64,000 nucleotides of DNA from Augochlora pura (lineage: Eukaryota > Arthropoda > Insecta > Hymenoptera > Halictidae), in contig NC_135778.1 of assembly GCF_028453695.1 (NCBI RefSeq), positions 36,197,214-36,261,213 on the forward strand. Reading direction: 5' to 3'. A model generated the notes under the pieces. The model had not been told where the DNA came from, ran no database searches, and worked only from the letters and a program-made list of their open reading frames with translations. The position numbers and the translations under genes were made by a program. Shown here piece by piece: positions 24,001 through 38,700 of the stretch (position 1 is its first letter; every line of letters begins with the position of its first letter).

Positions 24001-27000
24001 TTTAGGCTGCCTTCGGCTGCGACGCCCGTTTCATAGTTTCCAACCTAATACATCAAAAATATCTATTTAATTAGGTTGGTAACTATGAAACGGGCGTTTT
24101 TGTCTAGGCTGCGTTCGGCTGCGACGCCCGTTTCATAGTTTCCAACCTAATACATCAAAAATATCTATTTAATTAGGTTGGAAACTATGAAACGGGCGTT
24201 TTTGTCTAGGCTGCCTTCGGCTGCGACGCCCGTTTCATAGTTTCCAACTTAATAGTTTTGTTTCCAAAAAGACGCTTGATTTATTATTTCGTCAGCAAAG
24301 AGTTGGATTTCGACTGGCATGGGATTTCATGAAAATCGCCCTGTTTCGTATCGCCATTTTGGTTTAGGCTGCGGTCGATTTGATCGACGCCATTTTTGAG
24401 AGTCAAATTTATTATTTATTCGTCAAATTTATTAGTTTACAACACTGGTACGGCTGAAAAATATCCGTTAACTACCCTTTGAAATTCTTTTTAGTAATGA
24501 ACCACACTTTAAATTAAATCGCGCTTTACACCGTGATCCTCGTAAAGCGATTTAGAAACAGCCATAACCTATACTATAAATAGCCGATTATCTGTACCGG
24601 CTTATGAAAAATTGAACTTTGCATAGGACGCCGAATAAATCGGCAAATCAACAGATTTCGCAGTTTGCAAATGTTACGAACAGTTGGAGTTTAACCACTT
24701 GCCCTCGAAGCTATTTCAACTGCAAATCTAAAATAATTTATCTGGCTTCTAATATTTCCATTTTATATAAAATGCATATTACATCGATTCTCGTGACTGA
24801 GACAACAGTTACACTTTTACCAATTTATTAAATCTTCGTCGATATCTATAAAAATAATTTTGGAACGTGTCGCAACAATTTTATTGGCGCCGCTGGAGCG
24901 CAAAGGGTTAAAGGTTTCCGCGGCATTTAAAATTGAAATCGTCGCCTGCGGGGCACGTGGCCGCCCCGACGCGTTCAACCTTCCGATGTTCGATGATCTG
25001 TCAGCTCTCGTCCCTTTGTCCTCGTGGAAACCACGCGTTCCGAATGTCTGTGTCGGGCTCGTTGACCTTAAAATCTCGTGAAAAAAAAAAAAGAATTGAC
25101 CTTAAAAGAGCCGTCATTGCGTGTACCCTTTTCCAGCGGCGCAACTTTGTCGCGAGTTGCGTCGTCACACGACCATAAATAACGGAGATATTTCGGTGTC
25201 CCTATTCGAACGGCCTGTTTCGAGGGCTCGCCGCTCAAATATACGTTTCAACGACCATTGTTGTAGTTTCTCTCAGCCTCCGGGTGGCAAAAGGTTCAAC
25301 GTGTTCGAAGCCGGCAACGCGAACTTTCGAAAATCTCGCGGACGAGAGAACCCTCGTTGCCCGATAGCGTAACGGAAGCTCGGGAAGCGTCGCGGTTGCT
25401 TAAAGAGCGACGTACTTGACGACGAGGTCGTTTAGTACACGGATCTTTAATAAACAAGGCACGGGTCTCCGTTTTAATAAAGCGGCCGCGCCGCGTGCTG
25501 GAATGGACTTCTCGCAATCCTTGCGCCGCGACGGTGACGACTCAAGGACAAGCCGCAGAGCACTTGGCTCGCAAATATTGAACATTTTCAAAATTGCACG
25601 CGCTCGACAATCCTTCCAGCAAATCCATCCAGCATATTAAATGTCAAATTTTTTTAATGGATATATAGAACTGCGTATCTCTTTTCGAAAGCTGTTTATT
25701 TAATTAGAATACGCTTCATTTGTTCTGACACACTTTTTCAACGAGCCTGTCTTAAAAGATATAATAGGGAATGCAACCCAAATTATTTATAATTTTCATT
25801 TGTTTGTTTCATTTCGTCTTGACCATTGAACATATTAAAATTTACGAATATAATTTACTTATCGCCAGAATTATAATTTGTAATTCAATTTGTAAGTATC
25901 AAATTGTAACAAAATTTTACGCATGACGGATGTAATCGTCATGACAGAAAATTCTGCCACAACTCCATAACGAATATAATCGTCGAACAAACTTAACTGG
26001 TTAAAGAAATTCGGATTTTTAGAATCCATAACCTATAATATAGAATGTTTTTGATGTAGGTATTTTTGCAGCAAAGTCATACCGATTTTTACCAAAATAC
26101 AGAAATTATTTATTAACGAAAGAAGTACCGGTATCATTTCGGTATTCTGATTTTGTAAATATAGTAAGAATCAATCCAATGTCTGGCGAATTTTCACACC
26201 ATAACCTTGAAATCTTCATTTCTTTGTATTCTATATTCCCATCGTCGTTTCCTATTTTATTTATCTCCAAGGTTGATCAAGACATTAAGAGACGGCCCAT
26301 TGTTATCGGATTCTTCTGTTCTCTTCTACTCATGATAGCAGTAACTCGATCGTCAGACTGACGAGCTTTGACGCTCCTCTTATCACTGAACTGGAGGATC
26401 GCGTTTCATTCGTTCGTTGCTTGGTTGTTTCATTGTTTCAATCATCCTTTTGTTAGTAAACCCACGATCTCTTAAACACCGTTGCGATAATTCCGTCTTT
26501 CTATATACTTTATGTATATTATGTATATTATGGTATCGCTATTGTGTCAACGGTTGGTCAACGACGACGATTATCGCAGCAGCGGTGAAATACAATACAA
26601 AAGAAAACGAGGGAAGAATATAAAGTTTCCATCGTTCATTTGTAAAAGAGGTACCAGTTGTTGGTAATTATTTATGTTTCGATGTTACAACGATTCCGGT
26701 AATAGAATCACTTTTTCCATTAGAAACTGGCAATAATTACCTAAAAAAAAATAGTACCGGTAAAAGAAAATTATTATAGTTCATATTTATGGGTTATTAC
26801 TGGAAACCCCTTTGCTTTACGAGATATTTTTTAAGACATCAAGCGCCGAGAATCGACCACTAAAATTCATTTCAATTATTTAAAGCGAAATTAGGAAGTT
26901 AATATTTGTTATAAGGGCTGGCATTAAAACTCTTTCGCAAACGAAACGGTCTAGTCAAATTCAATTCATTCAAACATATTACAATAAAAATGAATTTTCC

Positions 27001-30000
27001 AGATTGGTCAGAAATCAGTATCACCCATATTTGGGTGACGCTAATCGCTGAACGTGTTAACCCCTTGCACTATGATTCCTTTTATGCTGTGTTAAGTAGC
27101 GTTCATTCGTTTCTAATACTTTCTTTAATAGGACTAAATAACTTCTATTTCTCGTATTCGCCTTTATTTACTTTCAATATTTCGTTAACAGAAGAATTAA
27201 ATTTGGCTCCGATTTGAAATAAATAAGTAATATTTTTATTAGTAATATTTATTATTATATTATTTATAAGTAATATTGTTATTATAGTGCAAGGGGTTGA
27301 AAGAGAAACTAGTCGGACTTGCATGGAACAGAGGCTCCGCCCCGATCAAAAATAAGATCTCCGGCTCCCGAAAAGATAAAGAGAAAGAAAGTATCGAGCG
27401 GTGATAAAGGAGCGACAGCGCGAGATTTCGGGAAGAATGATAGGGCGCGGGCGAACCGGGACGAAAATACGGAGAGAAAAATGTCCGAAAGCGTGAACGA
27501 CGAAGACGGTCGCCGCCGCGACAGTGGCATAGTTGGCAGCGGGACTCGTTTCAGAATTATCTCGCGGTTGAGTTCCCATCGGCCGAGTATCGGTTAAAAA
27601 CTGTGTCATCTAGTTTAATTGATGCCGCCGGCCGGACGCTCGAAAAAATCTGTAGAAACTTACTAAAGCGAAAGAGAGAGAGAGGGGGGGAGCGTGGTTG
27701 CCGCGCACGCAGAATCGGGGCCATCGGAATTGGATACCGATAAACCGGAATTAAAAGCTGTTATCATTGTCCGCTCGGCACCTGCCGTAAGCACGTATAC
27801 ATACGTGGTTTCCCATCGTTCTTTTTTTCTTTTTTGTCGTAATGTTTCGTAACGAACGCGACTATAAATACGCGTGGGAGAGCCGGAGCGTGAAGCTCGC
27901 AACAAGAGCGGAGAAAAGAGGTCTCCGCGTTGAACAATAGACGGCCGACCCGACGACACGGCGGCCACGTTGCCGCGTAGCTTCACGTTCAAAGTTTAAT
28001 CATTCGTGGATTCGTCGATAAGCTAATGAAAAATCGTTAGCTCTCGAGCGTTAACCCGAGGCTCCTGAGCTCTCTACGCGGCTCCGGGGCTCCGTGGAAT
28101 TCGACGAGATACCGGCACGCTTTAAATAGGAGGCCAAGTCAACAGCACGGTCGAGCTCTACCGACGCGACGCGACGCGACTCGATCCAACTCCCCATTGT
28201 TCCCGCACTCGGATCGAACCGAATCGAATTTCGTGCTCGCAGGCCGAGAAGAACAAGTCCCACAGCGCCTCGCCGGCCAGGGACGAAGCCAGCGAGGACC
28301 AAGGCGACGATGGCGAGGGCACCGGCGGCGAAGACGAGGGCGGCGGGACTGACCTCGAACAGGACCCCAACGAGACCATGGAGGACTACGAGGCTGCCCT
28401 GGATACGGAAACGTGAGACGGATTGTTGCAAGACCTTTCTTTTTATTTTTAAAACGATTGAAAGATCCGATTTTTAGCCTGCCATTTTGCGAACGAAGAG
28501 TTCATCCTTTCATCTTCAAAAATAAAATCCAATATTTATATATCTTAAAATTCAGAAAAATTAACGAAGACCAACGATATGACCTAGCATACTTTTGTCA
28601 GTATAAATAATATATATAATCAATATAAATACAAATTGCGCGATAATTTCCACGGATACGGAAGTTTATTCCTACAATGGCGTGGCCCGGATAAGCGTCC
28701 GGCCTGTCCCAAGCAAGAGGCGCGAAACTTGTTAATCGAAAGTTTATTTCTGAACCCACAGGTCGGAGAAAAGCGAGGACATGAACACTCACGCGAAAGT
28801 GCGGCTGAACATTGAGTCCGACGAGGAGGTCGAGGAGGAGGAGGAGGTCGAGCCGAACGAAATGCAGGGTATTTTTCTTGTCTCTCCTTAAGTCGATTGA
28901 AACTTTCCGGGAAAGTAGTTCCCATCTCCACCCCCCCCCCCCCCCTACCGACCGGTGTCCCGGTTTTTAACAGGAAAATATTTTTCGGTGTGCGTCCGCA
29001 GACGACGGCACGGACCAAGGGGTGTCCGCGAGACCGCGCAGGATGTCCGAGTTCAACATGGCCACGAAAATGCAGCCGATACCTCCTGGCTCCGCTTTCT
29101 TCATTTTCTCGCAGAACAACAGGTGTTGGCGAATTTTTAAGACAGCTTGCTTGCGAAAATTAAATACGGCGGAACTGTAACGTAGTAAAAATGAGACTAA
29201 AGTATTGTATAAGAGAAAGACTGTAAATACTTTGTTCAGAATCTATGGCCAAATGTGTAGGTTAGATGAAATGAGTTAGGTGAAACTAGGAACTTATATA
29301 GAGATCCTCAATTTACTGATTACATTATTCAAATAAAGAAGGGAATATTTTACATTTAATATTTTATACTTTATATTTTGTGTATTTATATATTTTTAAA
29401 TATTACTCTATATATTTTAACTGATTATATTTCTAAATATTATTTATACTGAAATATTTTATCTATTTATATATTTTTAAATATTACTCCATATGCTTTT
29501 AATTATTACTCTATATATTTTCAATATCACTTCATATATTTTTAAATATTACTTTATATACTTTTACATATTACTTTGTATATTTTTAAATACTACTTGA
29601 TATATCTTTAAATATCACTTCATACATTTTTAAATATTTTATAACGTTGCCAACGCTAATCGTTGTCGACATTTTCAGGTTCCGAGTGTTCTGTCACTGG
29701 CTATGCAATCACAGTTACTTCGGCAACGTGATCCTCGTATGCATCATGATATCGTCGGCCATGTTGGCTGCCGAGGATCCTCTGAAGGCAACGTCGTATA
29801 GGAATCTGGTAGTTACGGCTGTCTGCAACGATATTCGAACAGCCGCGCACGCGTATAACCACTGACACCGACTAATCCACGACTTTTTTCTCTTTCTGCC
29901 GCAGATATTACAGAATTTCGACTATTTTTTCACCACAGTGTTTACAATCGAGATCTGTCTGAAGATGATCTCCTACGGTTTTATCATACACAACGGCGCG

Positions 30001-33000
30001 TTCTGCCGTTCGGCGTTTAATCTGCTCGACCTGTTGGTCGTCTGCTCTTCTGTGATTTCAATGTGTTTCAGGTAAGCTTTGCTCTGAGCTATTTTCTCGT
30101 AAAGCAAAACGTTATGTCGCTCGGTTTATGATTTAAAATAATTAGTTCGTTGTAGAAAATTCACAAAATTAAAGGAACGCTAAATTGTCCAATTTTAACC
30201 TCTTAGTTTCATGCTTTATTCAGTTGTATTATTAATTATTAATGTAAACGACTAAAGTGAAAGTGTATATATACAGTACATTAAGAAAATAATATATTAT
30301 TATTATAATATATTATAAGAAAAGAATATATGTATATATTATAATAATATATTATTAAAGGATATTTTGTTCGCCTTTTCTTTTGCGTAATAGGTTATTA
30401 TAAAAATAAAAATTTGACTGTTCGTTTTCATGGATCTAGTAACGAATTAAACAATTAATTTATTCCAGTTCTGGCGCGTTCTCCGTGGTAAAAGTCCTCC
30501 GAGTGTTGCGCGTGCTGAGACCGCTGCGCGCCATCAACCGTGCCAAGGGACTAAAGGTATTTTTCTTGGCGTATTACCCATTAGAACGATCGGTAAACTT
30601 CGCTGAAATCGGTCCCAATGGTACAGCAGAACTTACCCGGTAGTAAACGCGCGAGTAACTCATCGGACCGACGTAAATTCTAATAGATACCGGTGCAGCA
30701 TCCAGGTGGTCCATCAACGGTCGAAGCAAAATTCACGAAGCGATCCTCTGAAACAATATAAGGCAGAAATCAAGAATTGAAAAGGATCGACGTTAATTCT
30801 CGGCAACTCGACGCCTCGATCGTGACTCTTCTGTTCGAGATTTTCGTCTCCGTACTGTTACGGAGGATCGTCTCCTAAATTTTTTAGATGTCGATGGACA
30901 CCTTGTTGTATAGATCGAGTCTATCGCGAGACCTCACTTCTTTGTAGACTGCTCGCGATCGCTTCTGAGAATCGGGGGCGGTAATCGATCCCGCGCTTCG
31001 TAACGGGATATAGTAGTAGTATAATTAATCTGAAGCCTCGCGTCGAGCAGGAAATGTCTCGCGGAGAGATCCTCGGTAATTGTCGCCCGATTATGTTGCT
31101 ATCACCATAGAAAAGCTTAGAGGCTTAGTCTTTCGTCTCCGGGAGATTTGCTGCGCGACACGGAAATGTAATGCCTTTCGGGATAACGGGATAGACGATG
31201 TTAAATGAGGACCATTCCGCGCGGAGTGATTACACTTTCTGCATACGTAGTTGGCAATTTTTGTGGAACGTCGTGGACCTTGATTGAAAAGCGATTTTTC
31301 GTCGATTTGTCCATATTTTCTGACTTGTGGAGGTTATGTCAAGAGTGTTGAAGGCTCAGTGGCAATTTCTTAAAATTCAAGGTACCCAAGTACTATAGTG
31401 AATGGCGTACCACTCGCGTTTCAACTGTCCAATTAACATACTAATTTATTTATTAACAAGTAATATATTAATAAGTAAATTAATAGCAATTTATCTATTA
31501 AAATCGAAAAGTCAGACATTCTTTAATCTCTCTATTCTTTTTACCAATTTATAATAAAGTTCTTAAGTTTTTGCACTTCGTTATACCATATTAAATAATC
31601 TTACCCTTTAACAATTGACACAATGACAAATCTGGTAAAAATGTGTTTTCTACCAGCATCATGCTGCAATTTTTAAAAATGAATTTACTGCTAAACCTTC
31701 GATCCTAAAATGTCAGAAAAGTGATACACCTCGGAACTAAAAATCGTTTTGCAATTAAGAGCCACGGAATTCCATAAAAATCGCTTCGAGTATGCAAAGC
31801 GCAATTGCGTAACGTCGGTGGAATGGTTTAGAATCGATCACGGGAAAAGAAACGATCGGCGTGCGAAAAAAAAAAAAAGAAATAAAAGAAACGCTATAGG
31901 CAGAGAAACGAGAGGCAGCCGAGTAAATTAAGATCGGCAACCCGTAACCCCGTTTCAAATGGAACGGATCTACATTATAATTAATGTTGAACCCAGCACG
32001 TAGTACAGTGCGTCATCGTAGCGGTTAAGACTATCGGAAACATAGTCCTCGTCACCAGCCTCCTGCAGTTCGTGTTCGCCGTCATTGGCGTACAACTGTT
32101 CAAGGTAGGAACGCCAGGTCCTGCACACTAAAAAAAAAAAAAAAAGATATGAAAACCGAACAAAAAAAAAAAGAAAAAAAAAAGAATCAAATAAACGGTC
32201 CCGGGAACAATCCTTCCGTACCTCTCGTAGTACACTAGAGTGGCATATAATAATCGTACAACCAACTACCCTGACTACCACGCCCCCCTCGCCATACCCC
32301 CACCTACAAAACCAAACCCCCCCCCCCCCCCACCCCGCCCCCCCCCCCCCCCCCCCCCCCCCAANNNNNNNNNNNNNNNNNNNNNNNNNNNNNNNNNNNN
32401 NNNNNNNNNNNNNNNNNNNNNNNNNNNNNNNNNNNNNNNNNNNNNNNNNNNNNNNNNNNNNNNNCCATATCTTCGTTCATCCATTTACTTCTCACATATA
32501 CTCTCGACGCAAACGCCAAAGTCAAATTAATCAATTATCACCAATCACCAAACGATTCTCTCTCACCACTACCAAAGTTCGTCTGCCGCCTCGGTACGCC
32601 TTTGCTGGACTTCTCCCGAACACACCTTTCGCCACGATTATCCGCGGAGCTCTTCCACCGAAATGAAACAGAGACGCTGTATCGTCGCGCGGCGCGCAGC
32701 GCGATGCCTTCGTCGTAGAAAAATTTGGTGATTTTCTCGTTCTTATGAGTTCAATCTGTTCGTTCTTATGAGGTTCGTGTCGCGAAAGCGGCGGCTATTT
32801 CTGCGTTTAGCGAAGCATATTGTAGGAATTATATGTCTTGGTTTCGATCCTGGTCCTTTCACATTTTTTAGTTTCTTTGCGGTGGTAATTTGAAGCGTCG
32901 CGTGACAGCGGATGCCTATACTTCCGTCGAGGCAAGGTTACGTCTATTCTGGCGTATATTTTATTTGCAAATGAATCGAGGAGTTAGACTTTGAAATATA

Positions 33001-35729
33001 CATAGAAAGGTCAAGAGTGTAAGATATTTATTCAAGAGAGAAATGACCGTTCAATTGCAATTTATGCAGAAGATTTTTTTGTATAGTATGTACTATTTGA
33101 CTAAACTGTTAATTGTGGTTCATTTAAAAAATTTATCAAACGAAACGTACCACATAATTATAGGCTCACAGTAGCTTTCACGTTGTTGCTAGCAACTGAA
33201 CGAAGACGCGACAAATTATCATATTTATATATTTCTAATTTCTGTAATTTTCAATAATTTCTATAATTTCTAAGTTCTATAATTTCTAATTTCTATAATT
33301 CCTAGGTTCTATAATTTCTAATTTCTATAATTCCTAATTTCTATAATTTCTAATTTCTATAATTTCTGATTTCTATAATTTCTAATTTATATATTCCTAA
33401 TTTATCTATTCCTAATTTCTATAATTTTAAGCTTATACATTCCTAATTTCTGTAATTTCTATAATTTCTATAATTTCTATAATTTCTATAATATCTATAA
33501 TTTCTAACATAGAAATATAAAAACACGACGTTTAGTCAAGTATTTGTTCGAGCGTGAAGAATATAAAAATTACTCCGAGTCAATAATTATCCATCCACCC
33601 GCGCGTTGATCCGCTGCGCGCCTCGCGCGATATTCTCAAGAGACATATTTCTCTCTCCATTCGACTCCCGATCTGCTTCGAGGTACACACCCGCGTATAA
33701 TCGTCGAGAGGTGCAGGCACGAGGCAGACGTTGTTTTTTCCGACCAATGCACCTCTGGGTATCTCTTCCCCCTTTTATGAAACGAGCTGTCTAAGTGTGT
33801 TACTTGATCGTTGGGTTTCTTGTCTCGACACACTCTCTCCCCCCAAAAAAAAACCTCTCACCGAGACACACAACCACCTTTTGATATCTCTGTTCTGTGT
33901 CCCCCATATACCCTCGCCCCACCACCCAAGGAATGAACATCTCTCTCTCTCTCTATCTATCTCTCTATCTCTCTCTCTCTCCGTTCTTTTGTCTCGATCC
34001 ACCGACACACGTCTTACCCAGAATGATCCGCGAACGACCGCCCCGCGTACGACACCCTATTGTTCGTGTTCACACGCCCCGGCTCCCTTCGAAATAGAGC
34101 TTGGTTGTTACACACCTACCCGACCGAATCAAAGTTTTACGTTTTTTTTTTTATTTTTGGATATGATCGTCTAACCGCCGCTGGTTCACTTTTAACCGTC
34201 TAATCTAAACGAGAGCTGGCTTGTCTGATTGATCCATCCCCTCGTCCGTGTAGAGCTTAGAGTTTGGCTTCATTCTTCATTAACCAGGTCCAAGTTCCGC
34301 GGGAACCTCGTCTCGTCCCGGCAACGAGCGACGCGTTGTTATGTGTTATATTTCATAAATATATATTGTATCAATCGCACAGTCCTTCGTAGAAACTGAT
34401 TATCCAAATAATATATTTCAACGATTCTCAGAGAAAATTAACTTTGCAGACGATTCAGATTCGGTGAAAATTACATAGCTTGATTTAGAGGATGGAGAAG
34501 GGTTAACCCCTTGCCGTACTATTTTCTTCATAGCTACAGGGATAAGCACTTTTTCTATTGTAATAATTTCTTGGAAGAAAAAGAGAAAATATTTATTGCG
34601 TTTCTCTACATTTACTTAAATCGTTAATTGATAGACGATAAATAATAAATAGAGATAATAGAAAACCTTATGACGAGCCAGAATCGTGAAAATGCGGCAA
34701 GGGGTTCACTTGTAACGGGAAACTAATTTTCTTGTGTCTATACTGTAGCAACCGTTGGCATCTTCGTGTCGGCTTTTTATATTTTTCAAAGATTACTTCC
34801 TCCAGTTTCTTTTGCCGATTACCGCTACTTATCTCAACTGATAAAAATTAGAGAAAATAGGGTCTACAAAAGAGGTTAACTTACACCTGTCATAACCTGA
34901 CATAACCCTCCAAAATATTAGGTCACCCGCTGATTCAGTATAAATCGTAATTTCCTATACAGTAATTTCCTATATTTCAATACAAAGAAGCTACTGCTAT
35001 AAATTTTTTGAAATCCATAGCAAGTTCTCTATCGTTTCCCCAGCTCGCATAACAAGGCGACGTTCGTTGCCGGACGACGCGAGAGCCGATCCACGGGGGC
35101 ACGCGTCGCGACCGCTTTCACTCGGTGATCGCATCCTCTCGTTTAGCATTTTCTTCGTTCCTCGCGATCGCGTTTGGGAATCGTTTCGCCGTCGGTTTAG
35201 AACGCCGCGGTAGACTGTCACGGTAGCGTGTAGGAGAGACGATCAGCAGGCGGTGTCCTTCCGAGGGATCTACGAACATCTTCTGAAGTCACTCTCGCGC
35301 GTAATTCGACAGCATTCGACCGCTTTGATGGAAAAGCCTGGCAACTCTAACCTCCAAAATTTATCCGATTCTTATGCAATAACTATAACGACGCGTAAAG
35401 CGTGTAGAATTTTAGATTTAAAGTGAGATTTAAAAAAGCGTATTTGCCAAATAATTTTGCATCGAGGCAGTCAATTTGCATCAAGTCATTCGCGTTTCGC
35501 AGACGAGTGTGACCGGGGGGAGACGAGACGAACTAGCTTGGAGAAAAGCGAGATTGTCTCTTGCACCGTTTCACGAGAGATTCTGCGATGACATTCGACG
35601 ATCGACGCAAATGTTCATCACGCCCTTGGTCTTTCGACTTTAGCTTTCGTATATCTTCGTTTATTTCTGGACGTCTACGAGTTTCTTTGTCTCTCTTTTA
35701 CACTTTCTCCCTCTTTCTTGTCTCTTCTC

Positions 35730-35774
<45 letters not shown>

Positions 35775-38700
35775 ACTTTCTCTCACTTCATTCGTCGACT
35801 CTTATCCTCACTCTCTCACTGTTTCTTTTTCTCTCTTACTCTCTCTCTCTTTCTCTAACTGTCTGTCTTTCTTCCTTTTTCTTTTTGCCTTCACTTCGCT
35901 GCTCGAGACTCTGTGTAGCTGAGAAACGATGTTTTTGAAGAACACACGAGAAAAACTTGAATAGACACGCAAATAGATAGATTAAATAAATAGCAACGAC
36001 TCGTTAAACATTCGTAGAACAACGAATAGAGAAATATATCCGCGTTGACGGGATGACATTGACAGCACGCGACGCACGTGACGATACGGTCAGGTAGCGT
36101 CGTCGAGGTTATAATATACTATACACAACCAACAACCAAACACACGCAGGCTTCGTGGTTTTATAAAACCGATGGTAGAGGATTGTTTGACAAAATTGCA
36201 TGCTTGTGCCGGCTGAGCGTTGCAGTGGTGTGTCGCTATATTAACACGAGAGAAAGGAAAAGAAAGAAAGAAAGAAAGAAAGAAAGTAAGAAAGTAAGAA
36301 AGAAAGTAGGAAAGAAAAGGCAGTCCCGTGAATTCTCGTAAATCTCGAGCACCGACGGGATTCAAAAAGAGCGTGAAAGAGAGGGAAGGAAATCGAGTCC
36401 CCTGTGGCCGGGAAGATTTTTTGCTTTCGTCGAGGGAAACTCGTTTCCCATGATAGCCGCCATAACTAGATTCGATCTACGCGCGCGACACCTTTCGACC
36501 GTGATCGAAATCGAACTGTTCGCTTTGCGGAAAGAAAGTCGACTTTGGCCAACTGTTGCGTTAGTTATGATCTTTGTTATTTAAAGCAGCCGTCGGAATA
36601 TTTTCTGGTATTTTTAACCCCTTGCACTACGAGTCCTTTCACGCTGCATTGATTAGCATTTATTTGCCCTTAACATTTTTCTTAACCTCTTGCACTATGA
36701 CTCATTCCACGCTGCGTTAATTAGCTCTTATTTGTCCTTCATATTTTTCTCAACCCCTTGCACTATGACTCATTCCACGCTGCGTTAATTAGCTCTTATT
36801 TGTTCTTAATACTGTCCTTAACCCCTTGCACTATGACTCCTTTCATGCTGCGTTGATTAGCACTTATTTGTTTTTAATATTTTTAATAATAGGACTAAAC
36901 CATTGTTATTTCTTCTGCTGTTTTTATTTAATTTAATTTTTAAACTTTGATCACAGAAGAATTAAATTTGATTTCGATTTAAAAGAAATTAATAATATTA
37001 ATATTTAGTAGATTTTGCATGAAAGCCTTGTCATGAGTCTGGCTCATTCTTACAGAGCAAAGGGTTAACAAAACCAAATAATTTTTGTCTTTTGTATTAG
37101 CTTTATTTACTTCCGTTTCTAGACTTTAATAACAGAAGAATTCAATTTAATTTCGATTTAGAAGAAATTAATAATTTATTAATTTAGTAGATCTTATATG
37201 GAATCTTTATCATGATTCCGACTCGTTATTATAGTGCAAGGGGTTGATAGGATCAGATCATTTTTGTTTCCTGTATTGTATTTAATCACCCCCGTTTATG
37301 AATTATAATAACAAAAGAATTCAGTTTGATTTCGATTTAGAAGAAATTAATAATATTCATATTTACTAGATCTTGCGCGGAAACACGAGTTTGACTTATT
37401 ATAGTGCTTGGGGTTAATTTGAAAAATCTCCTCTACAGGTAATAACTAAACAGTGGATTTCTATACTTAATAAAAATTGCCCGCGTCAATTACGAGTAAT
37501 AGAAACTAAATAACAAATTCTTTCTGCAATCTCTACGACGAGGAAAAATTTGTTTTCTTACTCATTATTAAAATTTCTATTAAATTCCAAATCAGGTAGA
37601 AAGCTCGTTACACCTTTATAGCATAGATAATATTCTCCGGAGAATAAATTATATAAACAGCCACAGTTTTCAATAATTTGATAAATTTAACTTACAATTT
37701 GTAAGTTAATAGCAGGATGTTATTCGACTGTTAGAAAGTTCGCAGTCCGATAGCCCGAGTTGATTACACGAAGTACCTCAGGTGCAAGTGTACCATGAAA
37801 GCAAAATCGATATCACAGTTTTCTTTCCCCCTGAATGGTCTGTTTCCGCTATGACGTCGCTTAACCCTTTCGCTGCGGAGCGCATTACTGAGTAATTGAT
37901 ACCGAGGTACGGAATGCTAATAAGTCGTTTCTTGTTCAATAAATACAATATTTATTATAATTAGTAATATCATTTTGCTTTCCAAAATAAAAATCGTTTT
38001 TAGTCATAATTGTTTTGTAATCATAATTTATTATTTTAATCACGATAGTCAACTGTTTGTTGATTAACAAAAGTGTCTCATGTATGGAAATAAAAAAGCA
38101 CGGAATAAAAGTATATATTATGGTACGAACGTATATTGTATACACTCTTCGTATATAAATGGTCATTCTTCGAGGGCGTATACGTCCGTCGGTGCGAAAG
38201 GGTTAATTGAATTAGTCGTTGTCGTTAGCGTTCCCCGTAGTTTTAAAATCAGGTTCTAGATCTCGCGCGCCAGTTTCTTTCGCGTTAGAAATTTTCATGG
38301 AATAATACTACCGTACTTAATAACACCGTGCATAATAGTATCGTATACCATTCGTCATAAACCATCAGAAAAGAATAGGTTAGGTTACATAATTAAAAAC
38401 CTTAAACTCCGGCACCGACTTTCTTTTCGCACACGCAGAATTTTAGCATAGTCCCGTTCTCGGTGTTTCGTCGAGCTTGCACCGTTGCTTTCCGTAGGTT
38501 TTTCTGTCTCTAGCACCTGGTAACCTTTCCCGTATCCCCGATAATCGGGGATGAAAACGTTAGAAACGCGCGCGCGTGCGCGTGCGCAAGAAGCGAACAG
38601 AGAGACAAAGCACAGCGAGAAGCAGAGAGTTCGACGCTCGAGAAGAACGTTGCAGTGGCCGATCTAGACGATTCTCGTAGCGTAGTTTAGGTTATGTTTA

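Larger units (their letters stand above)
22888..28242 (+). other. Intron 16 (5.4 kb)
   Basis: This intron in the II-III loop region contains nested TTAA elements (23483-23897), the hairpin array (23972-24249), TTAA-type elements (24691-24911, 27057-27300) and a copy of a dispersed repeat (25788-25998). Short GC-rich ORFs at 23105-23410, 24933-25372 and 27319-27597 lack recognisable motifs. Confidence 0.8.
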
